Assembly (NCBI GenBank): GCA_003254905.1
Contig: QANU01066119.1
Span: forward strand, 158,836 to 222,835
From: Nissolia schottii
Taxonomy: Eukaryota > Streptophyta > Magnoliopsida > Fabales > Fabaceae
Length of the DNA stretch: 64,000 bases
Direction: 5' to 3'
Below the pieces are notes generated by a model, which worked only from the letters and a program-made list of their open reading frames with translations, did not search any database and was not told where the DNA came from. Position numbers and translations under genes: made by a program. The stretch's first letter is position 1. Each line of letters opens with the position of its first letter. Positions 22,691-33,807 of this stretch are shown one piece after another.

Positions 22691-25384
22691 CAATAACCCA
22701 AAAAAAAGACCACCGGATCCATCATCATCATGGACTTCCTCGAGTACCTTAGCAATCCCAAACAATCGCAAAATAATCAATAGAAAAAAATTGCTTTCAA
22801 TGACGAAAAATCACTAAACCATCACACTTTCCCCATCACTTTCCTCAATTAAAATTTATGGCCAATGTAATTTAGTCAATCAATGCACATGTGCAATTTA
22901 CCACTTCCACATAAAATCACAAAATGACATCAATTTTCAAAATCAACATGCACTTAATCCGTAATAAAATTTACCTTTCTTCCTCAACTGAACAACATAG
23001 TACCCTTGCTTCCCTTACTCAACCACGTCTTCACCGTACTTTCCAAATACCAAACGTCGCAGCTCAACAAGTGGGCGAAGCTCGTGCAGTCTAACGGCTT
23101 CTATCCGTCTTCACTAGAGAGGAACGCTGGCAAGCACACCCGTCGTTGCTCCAAATCTGATCTCCCGTTTTTTGCTTATAAATGAGACGTTGATTTATTT
23201 CCCAACGGAGTTGCAGCAGATGTACAGGGCAAATGGTGCTTAATGACTCGTTAGTTGTGTTAAAAGAAGGACCAATTTGGAATACTACGCAGTAAAATAT
23301 TTTTTTTTCTAAATAGTCCCTCAACTTTTTTACTTACTCTGTTTAGGACCACGACTAACTTGCTCTGTGACCCGACTCAGCCCACTGGAGCACGCTCTCT
23401 CCCTAAAATTGTTAGTTGTTGATAAAATTAGTTACTGTGGTAATGAGTAAAGTGACAAATGAGTTGTAGCGTTATCTGGGATTGGAAGTGAGATCGTGAG
23501 AACATTTGCTACTGTAAATAAAACTGTTGAGATTTGTAATTCCAAGTGCTACCAAAATCACATTTTCAATCATCAATAGTGTCCCAGTATCATTTGCAAG
23601 TTAAATCGTTGTCACAATTATATTTTCAGTTTCAAGTGGTTACAAATTAGTGAAAACACGAATGATAATGAAGTAAATGACTAATTTGACTTATGACTTA
23701 CAATTTCAAGAATTAAAAAGTCAAAATTTGAATTTTAAATATCAAAATAACTTTAACTCACAATTTCAAGAACCAAAATAAGGATTAACATTAACCCCAT
23801 TTAGTGGGAAGACTCACGAGACAAAACCGACTTACACTACTACAGCACTCCCTATGTTTTTTTCACTTGTCCTGAAATCCTATTTTAATATTTTCATAAA
23901 TATTTATTCACTTTCTAAATTTATATCACATTAACTATATTTTTTTTCCTTCTATACTCTTATTAAATAAACACTTTCTCTCATATTTATACACTATTAC
24001 TAATTTCAACTACATCTATTATCTTTACATTAAATAAGGACAATGATATAATACTATTAACTTTTTTGTACTTTTATAACATTCAATATTTTTAAATATT
24101 TGCACACAACTCAAAGTGTGCAAGTACACAGAAAACATAGGGGGAGGAGTAAATATTAGTCAATGCGAAACTGTTACAAACTATGTAATGAATGCTACAA
24201 TGCAAGTATGTAACAACTCAAATCAAGTCTGGCATTCACATGGAAAAACAGGACTCATGGAAATTGGAATAGCATGAGTTGACATGGACAGTGTGTAACA
24301 TGCAAGTTGTTACCCATGAAAAGGATTATAATAACATCAATTAATAACTTAGAAGTGAAAATACCTTAAATAATTGAATAAACGAAAATTAAGCTGTACT
24401 CACATCATCCCACTTTTCTTTACAAGAAGACACCATCATCCCACTTCCCACATTAGCACTAGGCTTATGGTATCTGCAACCGAAAGAATCTCAAACTCTT
24501 AACTATTTTAATTCAATTGGATCATACATTAAGTCAATGGTTGAATCAACCTTTTAATGATAAGTACTATTTAAATTAGATATCGTAAAAAGACAGTTAT
24601 TTTATAAATAAATACTAAAGCAGATTTAAAATGATTTTTTAAAATAAGTAAAAAATTAGAACAAGTTCTTATCCATTTCATCAAATTCTCAAATTATATA
24701 TATATATATATGATTTTTTAAAAAAATAAGTGCATGTTTGGGAATATAAAGAATAGCGCATTTTTTTTCTTTCAATAAAACCTGTTTTGATAGAATCTAA
24801 CATGTTTGGATAAAAGAAGGAAATCGATTCAAACTGTTTTGATATAAATTTAATCCATTTTAAAAAAATTTGAAACAAAATTTTGGAGTTTTTCTTTATA
24901 AATAAAAGCTTATTATTAAGCAATTATTCTCACACAAGCTATTAAGCTAAACAAAACAATAATTACACATGATTGACTATATAAAAAAATAATTATACTC
25001 ACAAATGATTATCTACAATACATAAAAGGGGAATGAGGAAGAAAACTATTTCCTAGTATCCAATTTTACTTAAATAATTATACTTACAAATGATTATCAT
25101 CAATACAATAATTGTTCATATTGCTACTATCACCTCTAAAGGTGAGACAGCTAACCCTGAAAATTTAAAGTTACTTCATATCCAAAGTCAAGAATCAAAC
25201 CCTGACGATTAGTCACTTGCCACCACATCTATTTCTCCTTTTCATCTCTTATAAAAAATTTTAACACTAAAAAAAAAAAGCTTATCAGGTAAGTCAATAC
25301 TTAATAAACACATTGTGTTTATCAAAGCCCACTAATTAAAATAAATTTAATCTTGTAGTTTTCTCAAATACATACAAAGTAACT

Positions 25385-25427
<43 letters not shown>

Positions 25428-25690
25428 TCACATATTCTCTTTTCATTATATAATTTGAGCATTGATTAGTGTGTGTATATATATATAAATAAAAGAAACT
25501 TAATCTAAATGTAATTATTTTTTTTATTCATACTCTTAATTATAATGAAACATTTATTGATATAAATGATACAGAGAGAATAATAATTATATTAAAAATA
25601 AATATTTACTTTTTTATATAAAAATAATTTTGTAATTCAAACTATTTTATATTTTACTTAAAATGATTTCTTCTTTTACCAATATTTAAT
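22691..25690. other. AT-rich intergenic region
   Basis: No gene is supported. Holds short-ORF noise, a (TA)n run at 24696-24711 and a longer one at about 25388-25424, and several stretches typical of degraded repeats. The last part leads into the promoter of the coiled-coil gene. Confidence 0.45.
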
Positions 25691-25799
25691 TTTAAGCGGT
25701 TAAAAGGAAAGGGGGGAGTATTCTCTTGGTATTTAGTGAGGAGGAAAGTGAGGAGAACATAGGGAAAAAGAAGAAGGCGTAGCCCCTTGACACAATTTT

Positions 25800-26082
25800 C
25801 ATGCATGCTCTCAACTCAGCTGAGCTTGGTGAAGTCCGCGACCACATATAAAGCGCCAGGTATGTGTAGGTGGCACGCTCTTTCTGCATGACAAGCACCC
25901 CCAAATTTCACTCCTCCTAACTCTACAACAAGAGAGAGAGAGAAAGGGAAAGGGACACAGAGTTCATTCATATTCACTGTTCTCTTCCTTCCTTCCTTCC
26001 AAGGGACAATAGAAACAAGAGAATAAAAAGCCATTTCATATCTCATATAGATCTGTCGTTGAGAGAGAGAGAGAGAGAGATC
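25800..26082 (+). promoter_or_regulatory. Core promoter and leader of the coiled-coil gene
   Basis: A TATA box (TATAAAG, 25847-25853) lies 230 bases before the ATG. Just upstream is CATGCATG (25800-25807), an RY-type element bound by B3 regulators of seed genes; a single copy is weak evidence. The leader has GA/CT microsatellites (25929-25942 and 26060-26080), the latter ending two bases before the ATG. Confidence 0.45.
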
Positions 26083-28181
26083 ATGGCTTACAATAAAGGG
26101 TTGCATAATGGTGGAGGGAGTACTCATAGTCATAGGGGAAGGCCATATGCATTGATGTTGCTGGTTGCATTTGGTGCTGCACTACTTGGTGTCATGGTTC
26201 TTCACAAGCTCAGGGAGAGGCGCATCTACAACCTCCTTGTCAAAGAGAAGGACAATCAACTCCTTTCCCTTCAGCTTCTCTTCCAGGTGACACACATTTA
26301 CGTCTATTTAAAAATACTTTAAATTATTTTTTTTAGACACACTTAAATTTAAGTCATGCTTATAAAATAAAATACATTTTTCCTCTCTCTGTTCTGTTTT
26401 CTCACTTTGACGTGTTATGCTGTCACCATGACACGCATGCAGCAACATGCATTAAATTTTTTTTTTACCAAAAACGCTGTTACAGCCGAGTTGAAGAAAA
26501 AGCGGCGAGATGCAGCCCAAATGAAGCAATCTTTTTCTCAAACTTGCAAACTCTCATAATGCTTAATCCCTTCTAACTTACTATGGAACAAAGCTTAATT
26601 AGCAATTAGCTTCAAATTAAATCATTTTGAACTCTCAGCTACTGACTCCGGCGGTCCGTGGTAACACTTGGACAAAATTGGTACCAATTTTATCTATTAA
26701 TGTACCAATTTTGTCAAATTAGTTATTGTAGACCGAGTGAGTAATAGTTCTTTACCACTTTTGGTTATAGGGCACATTGTAAAAAATGTTTATTACATAG
26801 GCTGTGTTCGGTAGAGGGTTTTCATGAAAAATGTTTGATGTTTTCTCTCCCATTTTTACCCTCCAACCAGTTAGCAGAAAATAATCAAGATGTTGCATTT
26901 TTTCAATTCTCTTATAAATCAATCAATTAATTAATGTTTGGTGCTGAAGTGACTGTGTTACCTTAACCTTGGTTTTTTCAATCCCAATAGAAGGAAAGAG
27001 AGCGCACCAAAGAGTTGAGAAATAAGAACGACGAAATGAAGGGGAAGATATACGCCCTGAGGATTCAAAAGATGGAGCTTGACAGAAGAGTTGTGGAGAC
27101 GCAATCCACCATGGACTCCCTGAGAGAGGAGCAGAAAGTGATGGAATCTGCATTCGTGGAGAAACAGAACGAGCTCAGAACAATGCAAGAAAAAGGTTCT
27201 GAAATAACAGCACTGACGGAGAATCTCAAGCAAAAGGAAGCAGAAATACAGGGCTTGAAGCGCCGTCTCGAACATCCAGCCATCATTTCCGAAACTGTGA
27301 CAGGAAATGGAACAACAGTGGTGGCACAAGATCAAACTGAGAACGAGAGCAAAGAAAAGGACCCAGCCAAATATGAGGGCGACGATGCAAGTGATAGCAG
27401 AGTAACCATGCTAGCAAAACATGAAACTGAGAATGATGACAAGGCAGGAGAGAAAAAAGAAGACCCGCAACATGATGGTGGTGCAGGTGCCACCGGAAAA
27501 GGCATTGGAGATCAAGGGGTGCATGGTATAGAAAAGAAAGCAATCCGAGATGAGCAATCAGAAGACAGCTCCAGAGCTTCTGCTGCTGTCGTGAAGAGGA
27601 AGCATGGCCGCTTGAATAGAACCAAGGGGAAGAACAAGTTAACCAAGAGCAATGGGGTTTCTGAAAGTCATTCAGAGGTAAACGTGGGAAACAGAAAGGT
27701 ATATAGAAACGAGAAAGGTGAGTTAAAAGGTAGAATAGAAGGGGGAGTCTCTGACGAGGAAAGCGCTGTAAGGGAAGAGAAGCCTGAAAACCAAGAAACC
27801 GGAGATGCTAGAAACATTCTAGTGAATGATACAAATCATCAAGTGACAAATAATGGCATCAATATCATCCCACAAAAAGAGAAACCGGGTGAAATCAGAC
27901 AGGAGGAAAGGAAAGAAGGCAGTCTTGTCCAACAGAACTGGAGCAGGAGGCACATCAACAAAGCTAACAAGGATGGTGGACAATCAAATCCCAAGCTGTT
28001 TCATGGAGAACCTCAAGAGACAGAGGTTTCGAGGGAACAAAAGCAAGAGAAATTTATGAATGAGGGTGAGGACGAGGAGGATCATGAAGATTTCTTCAAG
28101 GGTTCCCAATCTGACATTGAAGATGAGAAGGATGAGTACAAGGAAGAGACTGACGAGTCAGAGTTTCAGCCTGATTTGTGA
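26083..28181 (+). CDS. Membrane-anchored coiled-coil protein, acidic tail
   Basis: Two exons, 26083-26286 and 26991-28181 (phase 0, CAG|GTGACA and CCCAATAG|AAG), giving 464 residues. One hydrophobic segment (about residues 24-40, ALMLLVAFGAALLGVMV) follows a short N-terminal tail, then LHKLRERRIYN. Residues about 50-150 form a strongly charged coiled coil (KEKDNQLLSLQ..., KELRNKNDEMKGKIYALRI). The rest is low-complexity, rich in E, K, D, N and G, and ends DEYKEETDESEFQPDL. This architecture suits a tethered filamentous protein at an endomembrane. I do not recognise a named family and assign no function. The GA-rich leader and TATA box support the start. A 74-bp duplication lies in the 3'UTR. 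Confidence 0.8.
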
Positions 28182-28242
28182 TTGAACTGTTTTTTTTTAA
28201 TTATTATTATTTATTTATTTTATTTTATTGATCTTAGGAAGT

Positions 28243-28416
28243 AGTGATTTCCCTCTATTTAGCATCATCAGATCTTTCGTTTTAATGCTTGCACTCTGCA
28301 ACATCCATGTCATTACAGTGATTTCTCTCTGTTTAGCATCATCAGATATTTCGTTTTACGGCATGACTAATTTCTTTTTTTAACTACTAAAACTTGGCAT
28401 CATCCATGTTATTAAG
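28243..28416 (+). repeat. Tandem duplication in the 3'UTR (74-bp period)
   Basis: AGTGATTTCCCTCTATTTAG at 28243 recurs with changes at 28317. Both copies continue with 'catcatcagat.tttcgtttta' and later 'catccatgt.att'. The second copy holds a roughly 25-bp insertion. It lies 60 bases after the stop codon, so it probably belongs to the transcript's 3'UTR. Confidence 0.6.
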
Positions 28417-28596
28417 ACCGGCCAAATGAGCATACGGTTGTTCAAATGCTCATCTTTCCACATTAGACCTAAAAACCTTGCCATTCGCAGGGTTCGAGAT
28501 CATACATGAGTATTTGAATAGCATGCTTAATGGGATTCGATACACAAAACAGAACCCCTTATTTCGCTGAAAATTGCACAAACTATATGATCTATG

Positions 28597-30815
28597 TGAT
28601 ATGCAGAAGAAGGGGGATTAGTTGTAAAAGCAGTTACAACTGCCAAATAGGCATTTAGAAGCTTAGAAGCTCAGCTATATAAGCTGATTGTGTAAGACCA
28701 GATGTAGGCAATTGTGATAATAAAGTCTCTCTTATTCCCCTGTTCTCTCATTCTCTCTGTTTCTTCTCTCCTTCCTCTTCATTGCTAACATTGGTATTCA
28801 GAGCTATCGATCCATGGCGGAATCCACGCGACTCCAGACGGCGATGCGCGAGACGGAGGAGTGCATTATGGCCGCGATCGATCCGCGATTGTGCGCACTG
28901 GAGCAACGCTGCGAGTTGCAGTACGATAACATTCAAGAAACGCTGTGAGGGTTAGGGTTGCAGCTGGCGGAGCTCGGAATCGCGCGACAGCAGCGTGGCG
29001 GCGGCGAGGGAGAATACCGTGTTCCGACGCGGTTGACGCGACTAGAATTCCCCAAATTTTTTCGCGACGACGTAGGGCTTTGGGTCGCGAAGTGCGAGCC
29101 TTTCTTTGCTCTCGACGGGACGCCAGAAGGTGAGAAAGTCGGGGTGGCCAGCATCGCACTCGACGAGGGCTCCTTTCGGTGGTTCCAGAACCTGGAGCAA
29201 GGATTTGACGGACGACTCACTTGGCGTGAGTTCGCGTAAGCAATCCAGGTGAGGTTTGGCGCTGAATTTGATACTCCCATGGAAGAACTCAAAAGGCTTG
29301 TGCAACATGGCAGCCTTGACGATTATCAAGAAGCATTCGACAAGCTAGTTTGAAGCACCGATTTAACAGAACATCAGAAGCTGCAGTGTTTCATTGGAGG
29401 TCTGGGTGCAGAACTCAGTAATGATGTCAAGCTTTTTGCACCAAGAACATTGTTAGAGGCCACAAGAATTGCCAAGCTACAAGAAAGGAGCTTAGCATTG
29501 CTCCAGAGGCCGAGAGGTAACAGTTGTAGTGGCAATTTGGGTGGGTGGCAGGACAAGAGAGGTATTCACCCTGTTAATGAGAAACGGTTTAAGAAGGTTG
29601 AAAGAAAGAATGTGGAAGAAGACCAGAAGAGTATATTAGGCAAACCGAATTACGCGTTCCAAAGGAAACTCTCTCCCAAGGAAATGGAAGAACATAGGGC
29701 AAGAAATCTATGTTTTTTCTGCCATGAGAAATACGGCCCTGACCATGACTGCCCCCACCGGAAGAAACTTCAGGTTTTTCTCATGGAAGTGGGGGATGAG
29801 GAGGACCAGTTTCTGGAAGGGGACACCAACTTCAGTGAATCACAAGAGGTGGATACTGAGGTAAGTCCCACTATTTCTCTGAATGCCATTCATGGTGATC
29901 CCATATATCCGATGATGAGACTAGTAGGATGGATGGGCGAGAAAAAGATCTTCGTGCTAATTGATACGGGAAGCACACACAATTTTGTCAACCAAGAGCT
30001 TTGCAAGGGGGAAATTGGGCAATTGCAACCCATGGCACCAGTGCGGATAACGGCTGTAGACGGGGGAATTATCCAAGGTGCTGGGTGCTGTGACAATATT
30101 CAGTGGAGAATGCAAGGGTATGAATTTACTACTTCAGCCATCGCGATTCCTTTAAGTAGCTGTGATCTGATTTTAGGGAGGCAATGGCTTAGGCAGTGAG
30201 GCACCATTTCTTGGGATTTTAAGAACTTGGTGATGGAATTTTATATGGGCAATACTAAGGTGCAACTGACTGCTGTGAAGGGGACAACCAATAGAGTGGT
30301 GGATGCCACCAAACTCAACCAAATCTTGGTAGATGATAAGTACTGTTTTATGTTGCAATTGCTGCCTTGTATGAATAACAGATTGCGTTGCTCGGTTGTG
30401 GCTGAAGAAGGGATAACCCTCAGCTAGGGGGGCATAAGGCTGCACTATTAGAAGGGTTTCAGGATGTCTTTGCAGAACCCAAGCAAGTACCGCCGTTTAG
30501 GGGGTTGCCTGACCATTAGATCGTACTGAAAGAGGACCATGGATGAGCTGCAGCGGATGTTCCCTGCGTTTGACTGCATGGCGATTCCTTGAGGACAAGG
30601 AAGTTCTTAAAAGGGGAGATTTGATACGCATAAGAAAGGGGATTAGTTGTAAAAGCAGTTACAACTGCCAAATAGGCATTTAGAAGCTTAGAAGCTCAAC
30701 TATATAAGCTGATTGTGTAAGAACAGATGTAGGCAATTGTGATAATAAAGTCTCTCTTATTCCCCTGATCTCTCATTCTCTCTGTTTCTTCTCTCCTTCC
30801 TCTTCATTCCTAACA
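28597..30815 (+). mobile_element. Compact LTR retroelement (gypsy-like gag/protease), fossil
   Basis: The 5' LTR 28597-28790 and 3' LTR 30622-30815 are each 194 bp with TG...CA ends, flanked by the 5-bp duplication CTATG at 28592-28596 and 30816-30820. A TTGGTATTCAGAGC primer-binding site (initiator-Met tRNA type) follows the 5' LTR and an AAAAGGGGAGA polypurine tract precedes the 3' LTR. Interior: a gag-like region (FFRDDVGLWVAKCEPFF type), a zinc-knuckle-like segment (CFFCHEKYGPDHDC) and an aspartic-protease motif (LIDTGSTHNFV). No reverse transcriptase or integrase is seen, so the element is short and non-autonomous. The LTRs differ at about 7 of 194 sites, a fairly recent insertion (order 1-3 million years at common plant rates). 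Coding parts are broken in a few places. Confidence 0.9.
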
Positions 30816-31232
30816 CTATGCAAGCCATTAATTCATCAAAATACCATCTTTTGAAAAACGACTATTTTACTGGGATTACTACGGTGATAAATTTATTTGC
30901 TCTTGCCATCCCAGGTGCGAGGATCATTTACCTAATGATAAAAGATCTAGAAAACAGAACATAGCTTCCTTCTTGTATTAAGGTCAACAAAAGGAATCGA
31001 TTGCAAATGTAGAGGAATGCATAAACTGGCATAAAACGAGCAATTTATATAAGTCAAATGTAACATATTGTTCAGGAGAGAATTATCTCCCAATATTCAT
31101 TGTCCACAAGGATTAATAACTAGCCAAAAGAATTGTTCACCAGAAAACAAGACTGAGTCCAAAAAACTCGGCAAAGACCGGGAACACACATTATTACAAA
31201 GAACACTTTGTTATGTAAACATGCTCCAAACC

Positions 31233-32876
31233 TCAGTGTGATGCTTCCGCCAATTTCTGGAAATATACAGAACATTCAGTGAGCAAAGACAACTCCGAAA
31301 TAAGATACACAAGTGATTAACATGAAACTAAGTTGCCAAAAGACAAAATTGGAAATATCACCTAATTAGGATTAACAAGTTCACTTATAAAAAGTTTCAA
31401 CTAAATGATAACTGTTCAACAAAGACTACAATTAGAGCCAGTAGGATAAAATGCACCAGCAGCAGCTATGCTTGGATAAATTTCGCAAGCCTAAACTAAA
31501 TATTGTAAGATACTAAAGCACCAGAGATATACAAATAATGTAGTTTATCTGTTTTTCAGACCACATTGAAATATTGTGCTCCATGCCCATCAGATAATTA
31601 TCTTGCCTTAAAATATTGCTTCTAAAAAACAAACCTTCAACAACTAAGTTGAAGCAAGCACCAAAACAAGATTTCATAAAACAATCATGCATTAAATTTA
31701 AATCTCAAATGAGAATTGCGGCAATGACATCACCATTCAAAATAAAGTAAGGAATCCAAGATTTTATCCTAGAGATTCAAATCTATAACTACTCCATGCA
31801 AATTTTCGGAAGGTAATAACCAAGGGGAGGGATAGATAGATGTTTCTCACTGCTAGTAGAATAGCCTTGTACTAAAACAAACAACGGCAGGCAGACTCAT
31901 AATAATGATCTTAACTAAGTACAAGCCGATAAATAACATTCATAGTTGTAATTGCAAAAATGAAAAGGAAAAGTTGAAATACCTCTTCTTTCTTGCCCTT
32001 GCCTTTTGTGAAGTACTTGTATCCCCCAAAGAAGACTAGTCCCCAGCCAGTTAAAGAGACAATCACAAACTGCAAGCACAAAACACAACCAGTCAACAGA
32101 ATATTCACAACATGTTCAATTTTCAAGCAAATGATCCAATCATCTCATCGTCAAACACAAGATTAGACTCACGTGCTCTTCCTTCCACTTAGATGGGCTC
32201 ATTGGATCTTGCCAGCAGTTAACTCTAGGGGGGCCATGGTGATCTGCAACAATCAAGTGATAAAGCCATCTCACAAATGTCATAACTGTGTAATACATAC
32301 AAACCTACTACTCAAACAAAATCAATTTATTCACAGAACAAAAGAATAACAAGACCAACCAAACATCTATTCATTGAACAATGTTACTGAGGTTTATGAA
32401 GCCACGTTACACTACCAACACCAAAAAACTTGTTTCACCATCACAAGATATATAAATAATAGCAGTCAAGACCAAGACTAATGTTAGAAAATTTAAGTTA
32501 TTTATTTACAATTTTTTGGCATCACTTTATAAATATTACACTCCCAAACCCCACACACACGCAANNNNNNNNNNNNNNNNNNNAACAAAAAAATAGGAGA
32601 GAAAACCAAATAAAAACGCAATAGAACCATCTTTCTTGCAACCAGTGTGCATTAAATGGGGAAAAAAAGGATTAAAAGAGTTTGATTAAATGGATTTCAA
32701 CGAAACAGTAAATGGGATCGGGATGAGTGAAACAGAAAAGCAAAATTACCGGCGGCTCCGGCGAGATTGCGGCGGTGGACGAGGGAGGAGGGTTGAATCG
32801 GCGTTTTGGAAGCGGAAATAGAAACGCGGGTCAGAGATGCGGCTCGGCGAGCTGCGGTTGTTGCTAGAGACGCCAT
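31233..32876 (-). CDS. Small mitochondrial single-pass membrane protein
   Basis: Four exons: 32876-32750, 32243-32173, 32069-31983 and 31256-31233, all GT/AG and phase-consistent, giving 102 residues. The N-terminus (MASLATTAARRAASLTRV...) is Ala/Ser/Arg-rich without acidic residues, a good mitochondrial presequence. Then come a conserved-looking HHGPPRVNCWQDPMSPSKW segment and one membrane span (about 67-83, FVIVSLTGWGLVFFGGY), ending in a Lys-rich tail. The last coding exon is only 24 nt. This layout is typical of small plant respiratory-chain subunits; a complex I membrane-arm subunit is a guess. A 19-N gap and extra intron sequence do not touch exons. Confidence 0.75.
32565..32583. other. 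Short N gap in intron 1 of the mitochondrial gene
   Basis: 19 N following a CA-repeat (CACACACAC). Probably a length-uncertain microsatellite. Confidence 0.95.
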
Positions 32877-33059
32877 TGCCTTCGAGTATGAGACTTGATA
32901 CGCAGAAAGTGGGGGGTGTTGAAGGGGAGGGGATCTAACTAAACGACGCCGTGGTTATACCCTATGTACAGTACCTTTTCTGTTTTTTGGGCTGGACCAC
33001 AATATGAATTTCTTTGGGCCCAGTGGGCTCTTATATTACAGAATAAATAAATAAAACAA

Positions 33060-33807
33060 GTTCCACCTAAAGAATCGAACAACTTTCAACTACAATTCTC
33101 TCTATCGGAGGGATGCTGATCACTGAGAAAATGGTGGCTAAAGCCTGGGGTGAGCCAAGCAGCATGATCATAACAGAAAGATCATGGAAAATGGTCCTTG
33201 GCAATGGTGGACAAGATGGAGCTCCATCATAGAGGCCACCTACAACTTGGTTCCTTTCTGGATCCAAGGCGATGGATTGCCAACACCATTGTTGGAAGGC
33301 AGGGAGGGACCATTGAAGTAGAAAACTCCATTGTAAAAGACCCTAGTGCGAGGAGCTAGCTCAAGAGGAAAAATCATCAACGACACACAGATATGGTAAG
33401 TCTCCCGAGCTCCCTACATTTCCCTCTATGATCACTTTAAAGCTAAATACGCGTAACTAACATCCTCCAGCCCCATCAAGAATTGATGCACTTTTTCTTC
33501 TTCCTTCCTCTCTGTCCAGTCATGACCAAATGTCGCACTTGCAACCCCCCACAAGAACACTTCAACATTGGCTCATGATTTCCCCAAAGGGCCTTCAACT
33601 TTCCATATTATTCTACCATGGGCTTACACTCTGCAATTTCAGCTTTCAATTGTTGAATTCTAGGACCATTCGCGATAGAGAAACGCTCCTTGATATCTTT
33701 CCAGATATCCTTCACATCTTTCCCGTACGTGATGGTGGACTGTAGATTTGGTTCAATCGTGTTCATCGCCCACGAGACTAACATGAATTGAACTATCCAC
33801 CAAAGAG
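33060..33807 (-). mobile_element. Copia gag fragment, fossil
   Basis: Minus-strand translation gives a copia-type gag segment (VQFMLVSWAMNTIEPNLQST..., then WKDIKERFSIANGPRIQQLK), matching the 'W..l...fs..n..ri..L' pattern of plant Ty1/copia gag. It stops at 33807 where the LTR of the next element begins, so it is either interrupted by that insertion or truncated against it. It is an old, broken fragment with no LTRs of its own in view. Confidence 0.6.

Noticed and set aside
27283-27543. Minus-strand frames opposite the coiled-coil gene
   Set aside because: Shadows of a long, biased coding exon on the other strand.
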